From Pseudomonas lalkuanensis (GTDB lineage Bacteria; Pseudomonadota; Gammaproteobacteria; Pseudomonadales; Pseudomonadaceae), in NCBI RefSeq assembly GCF_008807375.1, contig NZ_CP043311.1, positions 1,158,001 through 1,222,000 of the forward strand: a stretch of 64,000 bases of DNA, written 5' to 3'. Both the position numbers and the translations under genes were made by a program. Below the pieces are notes generated by a model. That model was not told the DNA's origin, made no database searches, and saw nothing but the letters and a program-made list of their open reading frames with translations. Position 1 is the first letter of the stretch, and each line of letters starts with the position of its first letter. Below, one piece after another: positions 55,349 to 63,377 of the stretch.

Positions 55349-56728
55349 TTATTTGCCCAGCTTTCGCAGGTTGGCGACGGAGAAGTAGTCAGCTTCGTAA
55401 TCGCTGTTGTTCAGCTTCGCCGGCGGCTTGCCGTTGAGCAGGCGGTCGGTCAGGTAGGAGCCAGCGATCAGGTCGTGGAAGATCGCGACCCGGGCCTGGA
55501 AGCCTTGCAGGTCGTAGGCGTAGACCGTGGTCTGCATGTTGCTGCGCCAGAGCTGGCCCTTGCCGTCGTAGTTGTCGGCCAGTACGGCGATCCAGGAGTC
55601 CTCGTCGATGTAGAGCACGCGCTTACCGTAGATGTGACGCTTGCCGGGCTTGAGCGTGGCCTCCAGGACCCAGACACGGTGCGGCTCATAACGCATGTAC
55701 TCGGGGTTGACGTGGCCGTTGGTGGAAAGCAGGTTGTCGAGCTTCAGGCTCGGGTCGTCCAGCTTGTAGTTGTTGTACGGGATGTAGATTTCCTTCTTGC
55801 CTACCAGTTTCCACTCGTAGCGGTCCGGGGCGCCGTTGAACAGGCGGTCCTCGTCCATTACGCGGAAGCCACCGGCGCCGAACGGGGTGTCATAGGCAAC
55901 GGTCGGCGCGCGCCGCACCCGGCGATTACCCGGCAGGTACTGCCAGGACTGCGACGGCGAGGCGATCGGGTCGGTAAAGGTATGGGCGAGGATGATCTCG
56001 CCTTTTTTGCGGGTCGGCTCCAGGGTCTGGACCAGGGCGAAGGCCTGCTGGCCACCGAAGGTTTCCACGGATTCCTTGGGCGAGTCCCATACCGAGAGGA
56101 TCTTGTAGTCCATGGACTCCAGCGAGCGGGTGCCATTGGAGAGGGTCAGCGCCATGGTGTAGATGGCGTCTTCCTTCCAGGCACGGGCCGGCAGGTTGAG
56201 GTTCCACATCAGCTCGTAGCCGTTCTTCGGGATCGGGAAGGGCGAGGCGCCGATGGCGTTGATCACGCCGTTGCCGTCGCTGACCAACTCGGCACTGGTG
56301 GCGTTGGCGAGGGTGCGCTGCAGGACCCGGTCGGAGTAGCGGAAGTCGCGATGGCTCGGATAAACCGGGATCTTGAATGTGCTCTTGTAGCGCTGGAACA
56401 GTGCCTTCTGACCTTCGGTGAGCTTGTCGGCGTACTGCGCCATGTTATCGGCGGTGATCACGAACAGCGGCTTCTCACCGGCATAGGGGTCGCCATAGCC
56501 GGTGCCTGTACCTGCGTAGTTGACCTGGGGCGGAGCCCCCAGCCACTTGCCGCTCCAGGCAGGAATGCTCCCATCGGAGTTGCCGGCCTTTTCTGCCCCC
56601 ATGGGGGTGAGGTCGTCGCCCAGGCGTTTGGCCTCTTCCGGGGTGACCTTGGCCAGGACTTGAGTGCTGGCGAGAGCGGCGGCGAGAACGCCGGCCAGGA
56701 GCGGGGTCTTGTTGTTGAGTTGCATCAT
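55349..56728 (-). CDS. DUF1329 envelope protein
   Basis: The 459-residue protein has a signal peptide (about 1-26, ending STQVLA) and DUF1329: KVTPEEAKRLGDDLTPMGAEKAGNSDGSIPAWSG, YPSHRDFRYSDRVLQRTLANAT, GYELMWNLNLPARAW and RVWVLEATLKPGKRHIYGKRVLYIDEDSWIAVL. The family has a LolB-like lipid-binding fold and usually sits beside DUF1302 genes in clusters for hydrophobic compounds. It starts 20 bp after DUF1302 and is probably cotranscribed. A role in uptake or export of a lipophilic substrate is inferred. Confidence 0.9.
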   Translation of the reverse strand: MMQLNNKTPLLAGVLAAALASTQVLAKVTPEEAKRLGDDLTPMGAEKAGNSDGSIPAWSGKWLGAPPQVNYAGTGTGYGDPYAGEKPLFVITADNMAQYADKLTEGQKALFQRYKSTFKIPVYPSHRDFRYSDRVLQRTLANATSAELVSDGNGVINAIGASPFPIPKNGYELMWNLNLPARAWKEDAIYTMALTLSNGTRSLESMDYKILSVWDSPKESVETFGGQQAFALVQTLEPTRKKGEIILAHTFTDPIASPSQSWQYLPGNRRVRRAPTVAYDTPFGAGGFRVMDEDRLFNGAPDRYEWKLVGKKEIYIPYNNYKLDDPSLKLDNLLSTNGHVNPEYMRYEPHRVWVLEATLKPGKRHIYGKRVLYIDEDSWIAVLADNYDGKGQLWRSNMQTTVYAYDLQGFQARVAIFHDLIAGSYLTDRLLNGKPPAKLNNSDYEADYFSVANLRKLGK

Positions 56729-56748
56729 GAGTCTCCTGCGGCAGTGGA

Positions 56749-58386
56749 TCAGAAGCTGTACTTGACGTTGATTCCGAAGTTGTCGCGGTCCGCGAAGGGG
56801 GTGTCGCCGGCATCGCCGAGGAAGGCGTTGTAGCGAGCTTCCACTGTGAAGTTGTTGAGGTAGCGCCAGGTGGTGCCAACGCCCAGGCGATGGTCACCTT
56901 CACCCATGCCGAAGGTGCCCGGAATGGAAGAGTCGCCTCCCAGGTTCTGGCTGAAGATCAGGGGCACGGTCAGGTCCCAGCCGTTGAAGATGTTCAGGTA
57001 CTCCAGGGACAGGTTGAGGGTGTAGCCCCAGGAGCTCTTGTCGAAATACAGCTTGTCGGTGTCCGGCGTGACCAGCGGGAAGGCACCGCCGAGACCATCC
57101 GGAACGAAGGCGGTGAAGCTGGGTGCCTTGTCGTTGTCGAGCACCTCGTTGTAGCCCACCTCGCCAGTCAGGGTGGCGTTGTCGGCGAAGGGCGTGGTGC
57201 CGATGGAGTGGATGAACGACACCTGCGCCTGCATGGTTTCGGCGCGTACCGGATGCGGTACCAGGCCGGTATCCACCAGCACCGGTTGACCGTCGCGATA
57301 GCTCACCTCGCCGCTGATGTTGGTGTCGCCGACCACGGTGGAGAAGCTCGCGCCGTAGAGGTCGATGTCCTCGAAGTAGTTCACCCGGTAGTTGGCGGTG
57401 TTCCAGTCGGTGAGGAAGTCGATCTGCGGCGCCTTGTCATGGAAGCGCACGTAGTAGAGACCGAACTCGGTGTTGTTCAGCGATTCCGCGACGTAGTTCA
57501 GCGCCACGCCATACTGGCCGCTGTCACTGGGGTTGTCGTCGTGCAGGCGGCGGGTGATGCCGAAGGCATCGGTGAAGCCGCCTTCATCGATCTGGTCGGA
57601 AACGGAGAAGAAGCTACCGACGCCATCGATCTCTGTTTTCTTCCACTCGTACTGGTAGTACGCCTGGAGGCTCAGCGCGTCGGTCAGGTCGATCTGGCCG
57701 AACACCTGGCCCACCGGCAGGAAGAGTTCCTTGAGTTCCACACCCGGAGTGTTGGCCTTGGTGGCATCCACCGGGGCCATGGCACCGGAAATGCCGTTGC
57801 CGATGAACAGGCTCTCGCCCCAGCTCACCACCTGGTCGCCAACGCGCAGGTTGAGGTTGTGGCCGCCCAGGTCCCAGGCGCCGTAGACGTAGTGGTCCAG
57901 CAGGCGCAGATCATGACCGTGCTGGTCGATGGTGCCGTGAGGGAAGTGGTTGGCTTGCGAACACTGGCCGCCGGCGACGCAGTTGGAAGTGCCGGTGCCA
58001 TTGTCGTTGCTGCGGTTGTAGACGTCGTCGTAGAACCCGCTGGCACGCACGAACAGGCCGAAGTCCTCCTTCCAGTTGAAGTTGGCCTCGGTGAGGAAGC
58101 TGGAGCGGTTGGTGATCAGGCTGCCCTTGTCGAAGGCGTTGTTGCCATCGTCGATGTTGGCGATAACCGGGTTCGGGAAGCCATTGGACAGTGCATGGTC
58201 ACGGGACTCGGTACGCCAGGCGAGGGCGTAGGTGAGGGTGGTGTCCCAGGAAATCTTCAGGTCATCGTTGGGCTGGAAAGCCAGCGCGTGGCTCTGCCCT
58301 GCCTGGCCAAGGGCGAGCCCCATGCAGGCAATGCGGATCGCGGAGTGAAGCGGCGCAAGGGGATGACCCTTTCTTGTTCTTATCAT
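56749..58386 (-). CDS. DUF1302 outer-membrane beta-barrel protein
   Basis: The 545-residue protein has a signal peptide (about 1-35, ending SHALA) and a DUF1302 beta-barrel: FQPNDDLKISWDTTLTYALAWRTESRD, LLDHYVYGAWDLGGHNLNLRVGDQVVSWGESLFIGNGISG and the terminal NFTVEARYNAFLGDAGDTPFADRDNFGINVKYSF ending in Phe, as outer-membrane proteins do. I chose the ATG at 58386 (MIRTRKGH). Palindrome 5 lies 98 bp upstream. With DUF1329 it likely forms an envelope transport pair for the island's substrate. Confidence 0.9.
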   Translation of the reverse strand: MIRTRKGHPLAPLHSAIRIACMGLALGQAGQSHALAFQPNDDLKISWDTTLTYALAWRTESRDHALSNGFPNPVIANIDDGNNAFDKGSLITNRSSFLTEANFNWKEDFGLFVRASGFYDDVYNRSNDNGTGTSNCVAGGQCSQANHFPHGTIDQHGHDLRLLDHYVYGAWDLGGHNLNLRVGDQVVSWGESLFIGNGISGAMAPVDATKANTPGVELKELFLPVGQVFGQIDLTDALSLQAYYQYEWKKTEIDGVGSFFSVSDQIDEGGFTDAFGITRRLHDDNPSDSGQYGVALNYVAESLNNTEFGLYYVRFHDKAPQIDFLTDWNTANYRVNYFEDIDLYGASFSTVVGDTNISGEVSYRDGQPVLVDTGLVPHPVRAETMQAQVSFIHSIGTTPFADNATLTGEVGYNEVLDNDKAPSFTAFVPDGLGGAFPLVTPDTDKLYFDKSSWGYTLNLSLEYLNIFNGWDLTVPLIFSQNLGGDSSIPGTFGMGEGDHRLGVGTTWRYLNNFTVEARYNAFLGDAGDTPFADRDNFGINVKYSF

Positions 58387-58484
58387 GATGTCGCTCTCGG
58401 CGTGTCTGGGCACAGCTCGGTCCGCCAGGCCCAAGATTGAGTTGAGTGTGGCGGGCTGACTATGTGGTCACCGAGGGGGCGCAA

Positions 58485-58504
58485 CATCGTCCGAAAAGAC
58501 TACG
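58485..58504. promoter_or_regulatory. Island palindrome 5
   Basis: CATCGTC-CGAAAA-GACTACG has a perfect left half and 15 of 20 consensus matches. It lies 98 bp upstream of the DUF1302 start in the divergent DUF1302/KstD-like gap. Confidence 0.55.
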
Positions 58505-58578
58505 AGGTTTGTACGAATTCGGAGGGGGTTGTCGGAACCTAATGCCGGGATGTCGTTTCCCGGCTCCTGTGGAGTTTT

Positions 58579-58598
58579 CTTAGTCCCATCGGACGATG
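58579..58598. promoter_or_regulatory. Island palindrome 6
   Basis: CTTAGTC-CCATCG-GACGATG has a perfect right half and 17 of 20 consensus matches. It lies 70 bp upstream of the KstD-like start. Confidence 0.65.
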
Positions 58599-58668
58599 TT
58601 GGCGGTTGGGGGCGCACTGAGAATCCGGGCAATTGCGCACCACGAACAACAAAAAGGGAGCATGCCCG

Positions 58669-60420
58669 ATGAGCGCGAACAGCCCGGAATGGGACCAAAG
58701 CTGCGACGTACTGGTGGTCGGATCCGGAGCCGGTGCCATGACCGCCGCGCTCAGGGCACACGACCTGGGATTGAAGGTGCTGGTGGTGGAGAAGAGCGAC
58801 CGTTTCGGCGGCACCTCGGCCATCTCCGGCGGCGGAATCTGGATCCCCTGCAACCACCGCATTGCCGCGCTGGGCGGCCAAGACACGGCCGAAGAAGCCA
58901 TCGCCTACATCCGCGCCGTGACCAACGGTGAGGTTGACGATGGCCGCATCGAGGCCTATGTCGAGCACGGCCACCGTGCGATCCAGTACCTGGAAATGAA
59001 CTCGCGGGTACGCTTCGAGGCCCAGGCCGCGTACGCCGACTACTACCCGGAGGTGCCTGGCGGCAAGCCCGGCTATCGCTCCATGGACCCGGGGCCCTTC
59101 GATGCCCGTGAACTGGGCGAAGACTTCATGCGCCTGCGCGAACCCTCGCCGGGCACCCTGATGCTGGGGCGTATGACCATGACCATGAAGGAAGCCCGCG
59201 TGCTGCTCTGCCGCGGGCCGGGCTGGGTCGGCCTGACCATGAAGGTGATGTGGCGCTACTGGCGCGACCTGGGCTGGCGCCTGCGCTCGCGGCGCGATCG
59301 CTTCCTCACCCTGGGTAACGCCCTGGTGGCGGCGCTGCGGGCTTCGTTGAAGGATCGCGACGTAGCGCTGCAGCTTGAATGCCGGCTGGAAAAACTGGTG
59401 GAAGAGGGCGGCCGCATTGTGGGCGCCGAGTTGGTCCACCAGGGCCGTTCCCTGCGCGTGGAGACCCGTTGCGGTGTGATCCTCGGTGCGGGTGGCTTCG
59501 AGCGCAATCAGGCCATGCGCGCCCAGTACCACCCGGAACCGTCGCGCAGCGACTGGAGCGCCACGCCGCCGTTCAACACCGGTGATGCCATCCGCGCCGG
59601 ACAGGCCCTGGGCGCACGTACTGCGCTGATGGACCACAGCTGGTGGGCACCCACCACTCATGTGGAGGGCGAGGAAAAACAGCGCGCGCTGTTCGTCGAG
59701 CGCAACCTGCCGGGGTGCATCATGGTGAACTCGGCGGGCGAGCGCTTCGTCAACGAAGGCGCGCCCTACACCGACATCGTTTACGCGATGTACGGCAGCA
59801 ACCGCGAGGGCGCCACCAGCGTGCCCTGCTGGCTGATTTTCGATGCCGACTATCGCCACAAATACCCTTGCGGTGCGCTGCTGCCGGGCTATGCCATGCC
59901 CGACAGCCGTGTGCCGGCGCACCTCAAGAGCTACTTCCACAAGGCCGACAGCCTGGTGGAGCTGGCGCGCGCCATTGGCGTCGATGAGGCCGGACTGATG
60001 CGTACCGTGGAGCGCTTCAACCCGATGGCCGAAGCCGGCAGCGACCTGGATTTCCACAAGGGCGATTCGCTATTCGACCGCTACTACGGCGACCCCAGCG
60101 TAACCCCCAACCCCTGTCTGGCACCGCTGGTGAAGGCGCCGTTCTATGCGGTGAAGGTGGATGCCGGCGACATCGGCACCAAGGGCGGTCTGCTCACCGA
60201 CGTGCATGCCCGCGTGCTGCGCGAGGACGGCGCGCCCATCACCGGTCTCTACGCCATCGGCAACAGCGCCGCTTCCATGATGGGCCGTACCTACCCGGGG
60301 GCTGGCTCCACCATCGGCCCGGCCATGGTGTTCGGCTTCCGTGCAGCGGAAGACCTGCATGCCCAGCACGCCGCTGCTGCGACGGAAGGTAGCCGCAACG
60401 TGGCGCAGCCGGTCGACTGA
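58669..60420 (+). CDS. KstD-like FAD-dependent dehydrogenase (3-ketosteroid 1-dehydrogenase type)
   Basis: The 583-residue flavoprotein has the FAD motif VVGSGAGAMTAALRAHDLGLKVLVVEK (Gly18, 20, 22), GGTSAISGGGIWIPCN and the C-terminal PFYAVKVDAGDIGTKGGLLTDVHARVL plus GLYAIGNSAASMMGRTYPGAGSTIGPAMVFG, the Tyr/Gly catalytic region of KstD. It would introduce a double bond next to a ring ketone. ATG 58669 has GGGAG at good spacing. It is the first gene behind palindrome 6 and is followed by SDR C. KshA and KstD act together on steroid rings in known degraders. Confidence 0.88.
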   Translation: MSANSPEWDQSCDVLVVGSGAGAMTAALRAHDLGLKVLVVEKSDRFGGTSAISGGGIWIPCNHRIAALGGQDTAEEAIAYIRAVTNGEVDDGRIEAYVEHGHRAIQYLEMNSRVRFEAQAAYADYYPEVPGGKPGYRSMDPGPFDARELGEDFMRLREPSPGTLMLGRMTMTMKEARVLLCRGPGWVGLTMKVMWRYWRDLGWRLRSRRDRFLTLGNALVAALRASLKDRDVALQLECRLEKLVEEGGRIVGAELVHQGRSLRVETRCGVILGAGGFERNQAMRAQYHPEPSRSDWSATPPFNTGDAIRAGQALGARTALMDHSWWAPTTHVEGEEKQRALFVERNLPGCIMVNSAGERFVNEGAPYTDIVYAMYGSNREGATSVPCWLIFDADYRHKYPCGALLPGYAMPDSRVPAHLKSYFHKADSLVELARAIGVDEAGLMRTVERFNPMAEAGSDLDFHKGDSLFDRYYGDPSVTPNPCLAPLVKAPFYAVKVDAGDIGTKGGLLTDVHARVLREDGAPITGLYAIGNSAASMMGRTYPGAGSTIGPAMVFGFRAAEDLHAQHAAAATEGSRNVAQPVD

Positions 60421-60425
60421 CGGAC

Positions 60426-60444
60426 GGGGCCGCCGTGCGGCCCC
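60426..60444 (+). other. Hairpin after the KstD-like gene
   Basis: GGGGCCGC-CGT-GCGGCCCC is a perfect 8-bp stem 6 bp after the stop. It has no T run, so it is more likely a stabiliser or partial attenuator than a full terminator. Confidence 0.55.
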
Positions 60445-60490
60445 CGGTGCACGTATTCCCCCCAACAGAAACAAAAAAGAGGAAGACGCG

Positions 60491-61327
60491 ATGATCGATT
60501 TCACCGGCAAGACTGTGCTGGTCACCGGCGGCGGCGTGGGCATAGGCCGCGCCATGGTCGAAGCCTTCGCCCGCGCTGGCGCCCGGCTGGCAGTGGCGGA
60601 ACGGGACGCCGAGCGCGCCGCCCAGGTGCGTGACTGGTTGGCCAGTTGCGGCGGTGAGGCGCTGGTGGTGGAAGCGGACGTGACCTGCAAGGAGCAGGTC
60701 GCCGTATTGGCGGAACAGATCGAGGCTCGTTTCGGTGGTCTCGACGTGCTGATCAACAACGTCGGGGACTCGCTGATGATCGCCAAACCGTTCGACGCCT
60801 ACAGCGACGACGACATCGATCGGCTTTACGCCGTCAACCTGGGGCACGTGTTCCGCGTGACCCGCACCATGCTGCCGCTTCTGCGCCGTCAGGGTGCGGG
60901 CGGCAGCATCATCAGCCTGTCGTCTATCGAGGCCTTCCGCGGCATTCCCAATTGCAGTGTCTACGCCGCCTTCAAGGCTGCCATCGGTGGTTTCACCAAG
61001 AGTCTGGCCCTGGAACTCGGCCCAGTGGGCATCCGCGTCAACCAGATCGCCCCCGAGTCCACCGAAACCCCGCAACTGCCGATGTCCCTGATGATCGCGC
61101 CGGAACACTGTGCGCAGCTGCCGAACTGGATTCCCCTGGGCCGGTTCGGCCAGCCGGAAGACATGGCCGGCGCGGCACTTTTCCTGGCCAGTCCGCTTTC
61201 CGGCTGGGTGACCGGCACCACCTTGCACGTGGACGGCGGCGCCCTTGCTGCTGCGGGCTGGTACCGCGACCCGAAAGGCACCTGGACGAATGTTCCGGTA
61301 ATCACGGGCAACGGTTTCAACTTCTAG
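60491..61327 (+). CDS. Short-chain dehydrogenase/reductase C
   Basis: The 278-residue SDR has TGGGVGIGRAM, NNVGDS (NNAG variant), Ser in SLSSIEAFRG and the catalytic pair in CSVYAAFKAAIGGF (YxxxK), with LGPVGIRVNQIAPESTETP and HVDGGALAAAGWY at the end. The start ATG 60491 follows GAGGAAG; the frame is open to 60341 but the extension is a shadow of the previous gene. It lies 70 bp after the KstD-like gene and 37 bp before SDR D. Confidence 0.88.
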   Translation: MIDFTGKTVLVTGGGVGIGRAMVEAFARAGARLAVAERDAERAAQVRDWLASCGGEALVVEADVTCKEQVAVLAEQIEARFGGLDVLINNVGDSLMIAKPFDAYSDDDIDRLYAVNLGHVFRVTRTMLPLLRRQGAGGSIISLSSIEAFRGIPNCSVYAAFKAAIGGFTKSLALELGPVGIRVNQIAPESTETPQLPMSLMIAPEHCAQLPNWIPLGRFGQPEDMAGAALFLASPLSGWVTGTTLHVDGGALAAAGWYRDPKGTWTNVPVITGNGFNF

Positions 61328-61364
61328 AACCCCAGCTTTCGCTGATTGCAACAAGGAATTCCGA

Positions 61365-62243
61365 ATGAACGCGAAGAACTCCAGAGTCGCCGTGGTCACT
61401 GGCGCCAGTCGTGGTGTCGGCAAGGGCATCGCCATCGCCCTGGGCGCAGCTGGCATGACCGTTTACCTTAGCGGCCGTTCTGCCACCCAGAGCAGCAGCC
61501 AGCTGCGTGGCCAGACCCTGCCCGGCAGCCTGGCGGAAACCGCCGAAGCGGTAACCCGCGCTGGCGGCCGTGGCATTGTCGTGGCCTGCGACCATCGTGA
61601 CGACGAGCAGGTGCGCGAACTTTTTGCCCGCGTCGAGCGCGAGCAGGGCCGCCTGGATCTGCTGGTGAACAACGCCACCTACATCCACGAGAACCTGATC
61701 GATCCGGGCCCCTTCTGGCAGAAGCCCCTGGATATGGTGGACATCCTCGATATCGGCCTGCGCTCGTCCTATGTCGCCAGCTACTTCGCCGCGCCGCTGC
61801 TGGTGAAGAACGGCCACGGCCTGATCGCTTTCGTCTCCTCCTTCGGAGCCGGCTGCTACATGCACGGCCCGGCCTACGGTGCGCAGAAGGCCGGCGTCGA
61901 CAAGTTCGCCGCTGATATGGCCATCGACCTGGAAGACACCGGAGTCGCTGCGGTCTCGCTGTGGCTGGGTCCGCAGCGCACCGAACGCACCGCGATCGCT
62001 GGTGCCGAGCGTGCCGACCAGTACGAGGAATTCCTCGCCATGGCGGAGACCCCGGAGTTCAACGGCCGTGTGATCAACGCGCTGCTGAACGACCCGGAGC
62101 TGGCCGCACGTTCCGGACAGACGCTGATCACCGCCGAGCTCGCCGCCGGCTACGGCATCACTGAAGACGCCGGGCGGCAGCCGCCGTCCTACCGCGACAT
62201 GCTCGGCGCACCGCGTGTGCAGCACCCCGCGCGGGTGATCTGA
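61365..62243 (+). CDS. Short-chain dehydrogenase/reductase D (DHRS1-like)
   Basis: The 292-residue SDR has TGASRGVGKGIAIALG, NNATYIHEN, Ser in FVSSFGAG and YGAQK as Tyr/Lys. The long insert between the cofactor loop and the acidic VACDHRDDEQ, and WLGPQRTERT, recall the DHRS1-type SDR group. SD AAGGAA precedes the start. It is cotranscribed with SDR C. Confidence 0.87.
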   Translation: MNAKNSRVAVVTGASRGVGKGIAIALGAAGMTVYLSGRSATQSSSQLRGQTLPGSLAETAEAVTRAGGRGIVVACDHRDDEQVRELFARVEREQGRLDLLVNNATYIHENLIDPGPFWQKPLDMVDILDIGLRSSYVASYFAAPLLVKNGHGLIAFVSSFGAGCYMHGPAYGAQKAGVDKFAADMAIDLEDTGVAAVSLWLGPQRTERTAIAGAERADQYEEFLAMAETPEFNGRVINALLNDPELAARSGQTLITAELAAGYGITEDAGRQPPSYRDMLGAPRVQHPARVI

Positions 62244-62318
62244 ACCGACCATCGCCCGGGATGCTCCGGGCGCTTCAACCACGGGACTGGAAGGGTCCCA
62301 TGCAGGAGTGAGGAAGTG

Positions 62319-63224
62319 ATGAAGATTCTGGTGATTGGCGGGACCGGCCTGATCGGCGGCCATGCCGCGCTTTACCTCAAGGACCGTGGCCATGACGTGA
62401 CCATTGCCGGGCGCAAACCAGCTGCAGAGGGCAGCGCACTCGCTGACCTGAAGCAGCTGCAGGGCGACTACGTCGCGGGTAGCTTCAGCCGTGATGACCT
62501 GGCCGGCTTCGACGCCCTGGTGTTTGCCGCCGGCAGTGATATCCGCCACGCGCCCCAGGGTGGCGACATCGACGCCCACTGGCAGCGGGCCAACGTCGAG
62601 GCCATTCCGCGTTTCTTCGAGCTGGCCCGCAGCGCGGGTGTCCGTCAGGCGGTGCTGGTGGGCAGCTTCTATCCCCAGGTGGCACCGGAACTGATCGAGA
62701 GCATTCCCTACGTGCGGTCGCGCCATCTGTCGGATCAAGGCGTACGTGCGTTGTCCACGCCGGACTTCCGCGTGTGCAGCGTCAATGCGCCCTTCGTGGT
62801 TGGTGCGGTACCGGGGCTGAAGGTCGACATGTTCGAGGCCTATACCCGTTACGCCGAGGGCAAGTTCGCGCCGCTGCCGTTTTTCGGTCCGGCCGGTGGC
62901 AGCAACTTCATCTCCACCCGCTCGCTGTCCCAGGCGATCCTCGGGGCGCTGCTCCACGGTGAGTCGGGCAAGGCCTATCTGGTGGGGGACGAGAATCTCA
63001 GCTACGCCGAATACTTCGAGACCTTCCTGCGCGCCGTCGGCAACGACGCTGAGGTGCCGTCGCTGGACCAGGAGCATCCGCTGCTGCCAGACATGGCGCT
63101 CTACACCGGGCGCGGCAATACCGTTGTCTACGAGCCGGATACCGCTGAAGCCGCTCTGCTAGGGTATGTGCGCAACGACATCCAGCGGGCGGTGAACGAG
63201 GTGGTGGCGCAGTATCGCGGGTGA
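62319..63224 (+). CDS. Extended SDR / NAD-dependent epimerase-like protein
   Basis: The 301-residue protein begins MKILVIGGTGLIGGHAALYL (extended-SDR GxxGxxG) with AGGA upstream; a GTG one codon earlier is possible. The active Tyr region is IPYVRSRHLSDQ, in which Arg replaces the usual Lys of YxxxK. The C-terminus ends in a helical PDTAEAALLGYVRNDIQRAVNE typical of atypical or extended SDRs. It may act as isomerase, reductase or dehydratase on an intermediate. It is the last gene of the KstD-like operon. Confidence 0.82.
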   Translation: MKILVIGGTGLIGGHAALYLKDRGHDVTIAGRKPAAEGSALADLKQLQGDYVAGSFSRDDLAGFDALVFAAGSDIRHAPQGGDIDAHWQRANVEAIPRFFELARSAGVRQAVLVGSFYPQVAPELIESIPYVRSRHLSDQGVRALSTPDFRVCSVNAPFVVGAVPGLKVDMFEAYTRYAEGKFAPLPFFGPAGGSNFISTRSLSQAILGALLHGESGKAYLVGDENLSYAEYFETFLRAVGNDAEVPSLDQEHPLLPDMALYTGRGNTVVYEPDTAEAALLGYVRNDIQRAVNEVVAQYRG

Positions 63225-63236
63225 TGGTCCGAAGCG

Positions 63237-63278
63237 GTCCTCTCCCAAGAAGGGGAGAGGACCCGGGGGTGAGGGAAG
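63237..63278. repeat. Hairpin repeat of the GAGAGGG type
   Basis: CCTCTCCCAAGAAGGGGAGA followed by GGACCCGGGGGTGAGGG is the same dispersed element as at about 23423. It lies 12 bp after the extended-SDR gene. Confidence 0.55.
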
Positions 63279-63335
63279 CACCGGCGGGTGCCGACCCCGG
63301 CAATCGCACAAACCTGCCAATTCACAGGGAACGAA

Positions 63336-63359
63336 AAAGGCCCGCTTTCGCGGGCCTTT
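63336..63359. terminator. Bidirectional terminator between the extended SDR and SDR E
   Basis: The perfect stem AAAGGCCCGC / GCGGGCCTTT with a TTTC loop lies between the convergent genes. Confidence 0.82.
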
Positions 63360-63377
63360 CTGCATCCATTTCCCCAA

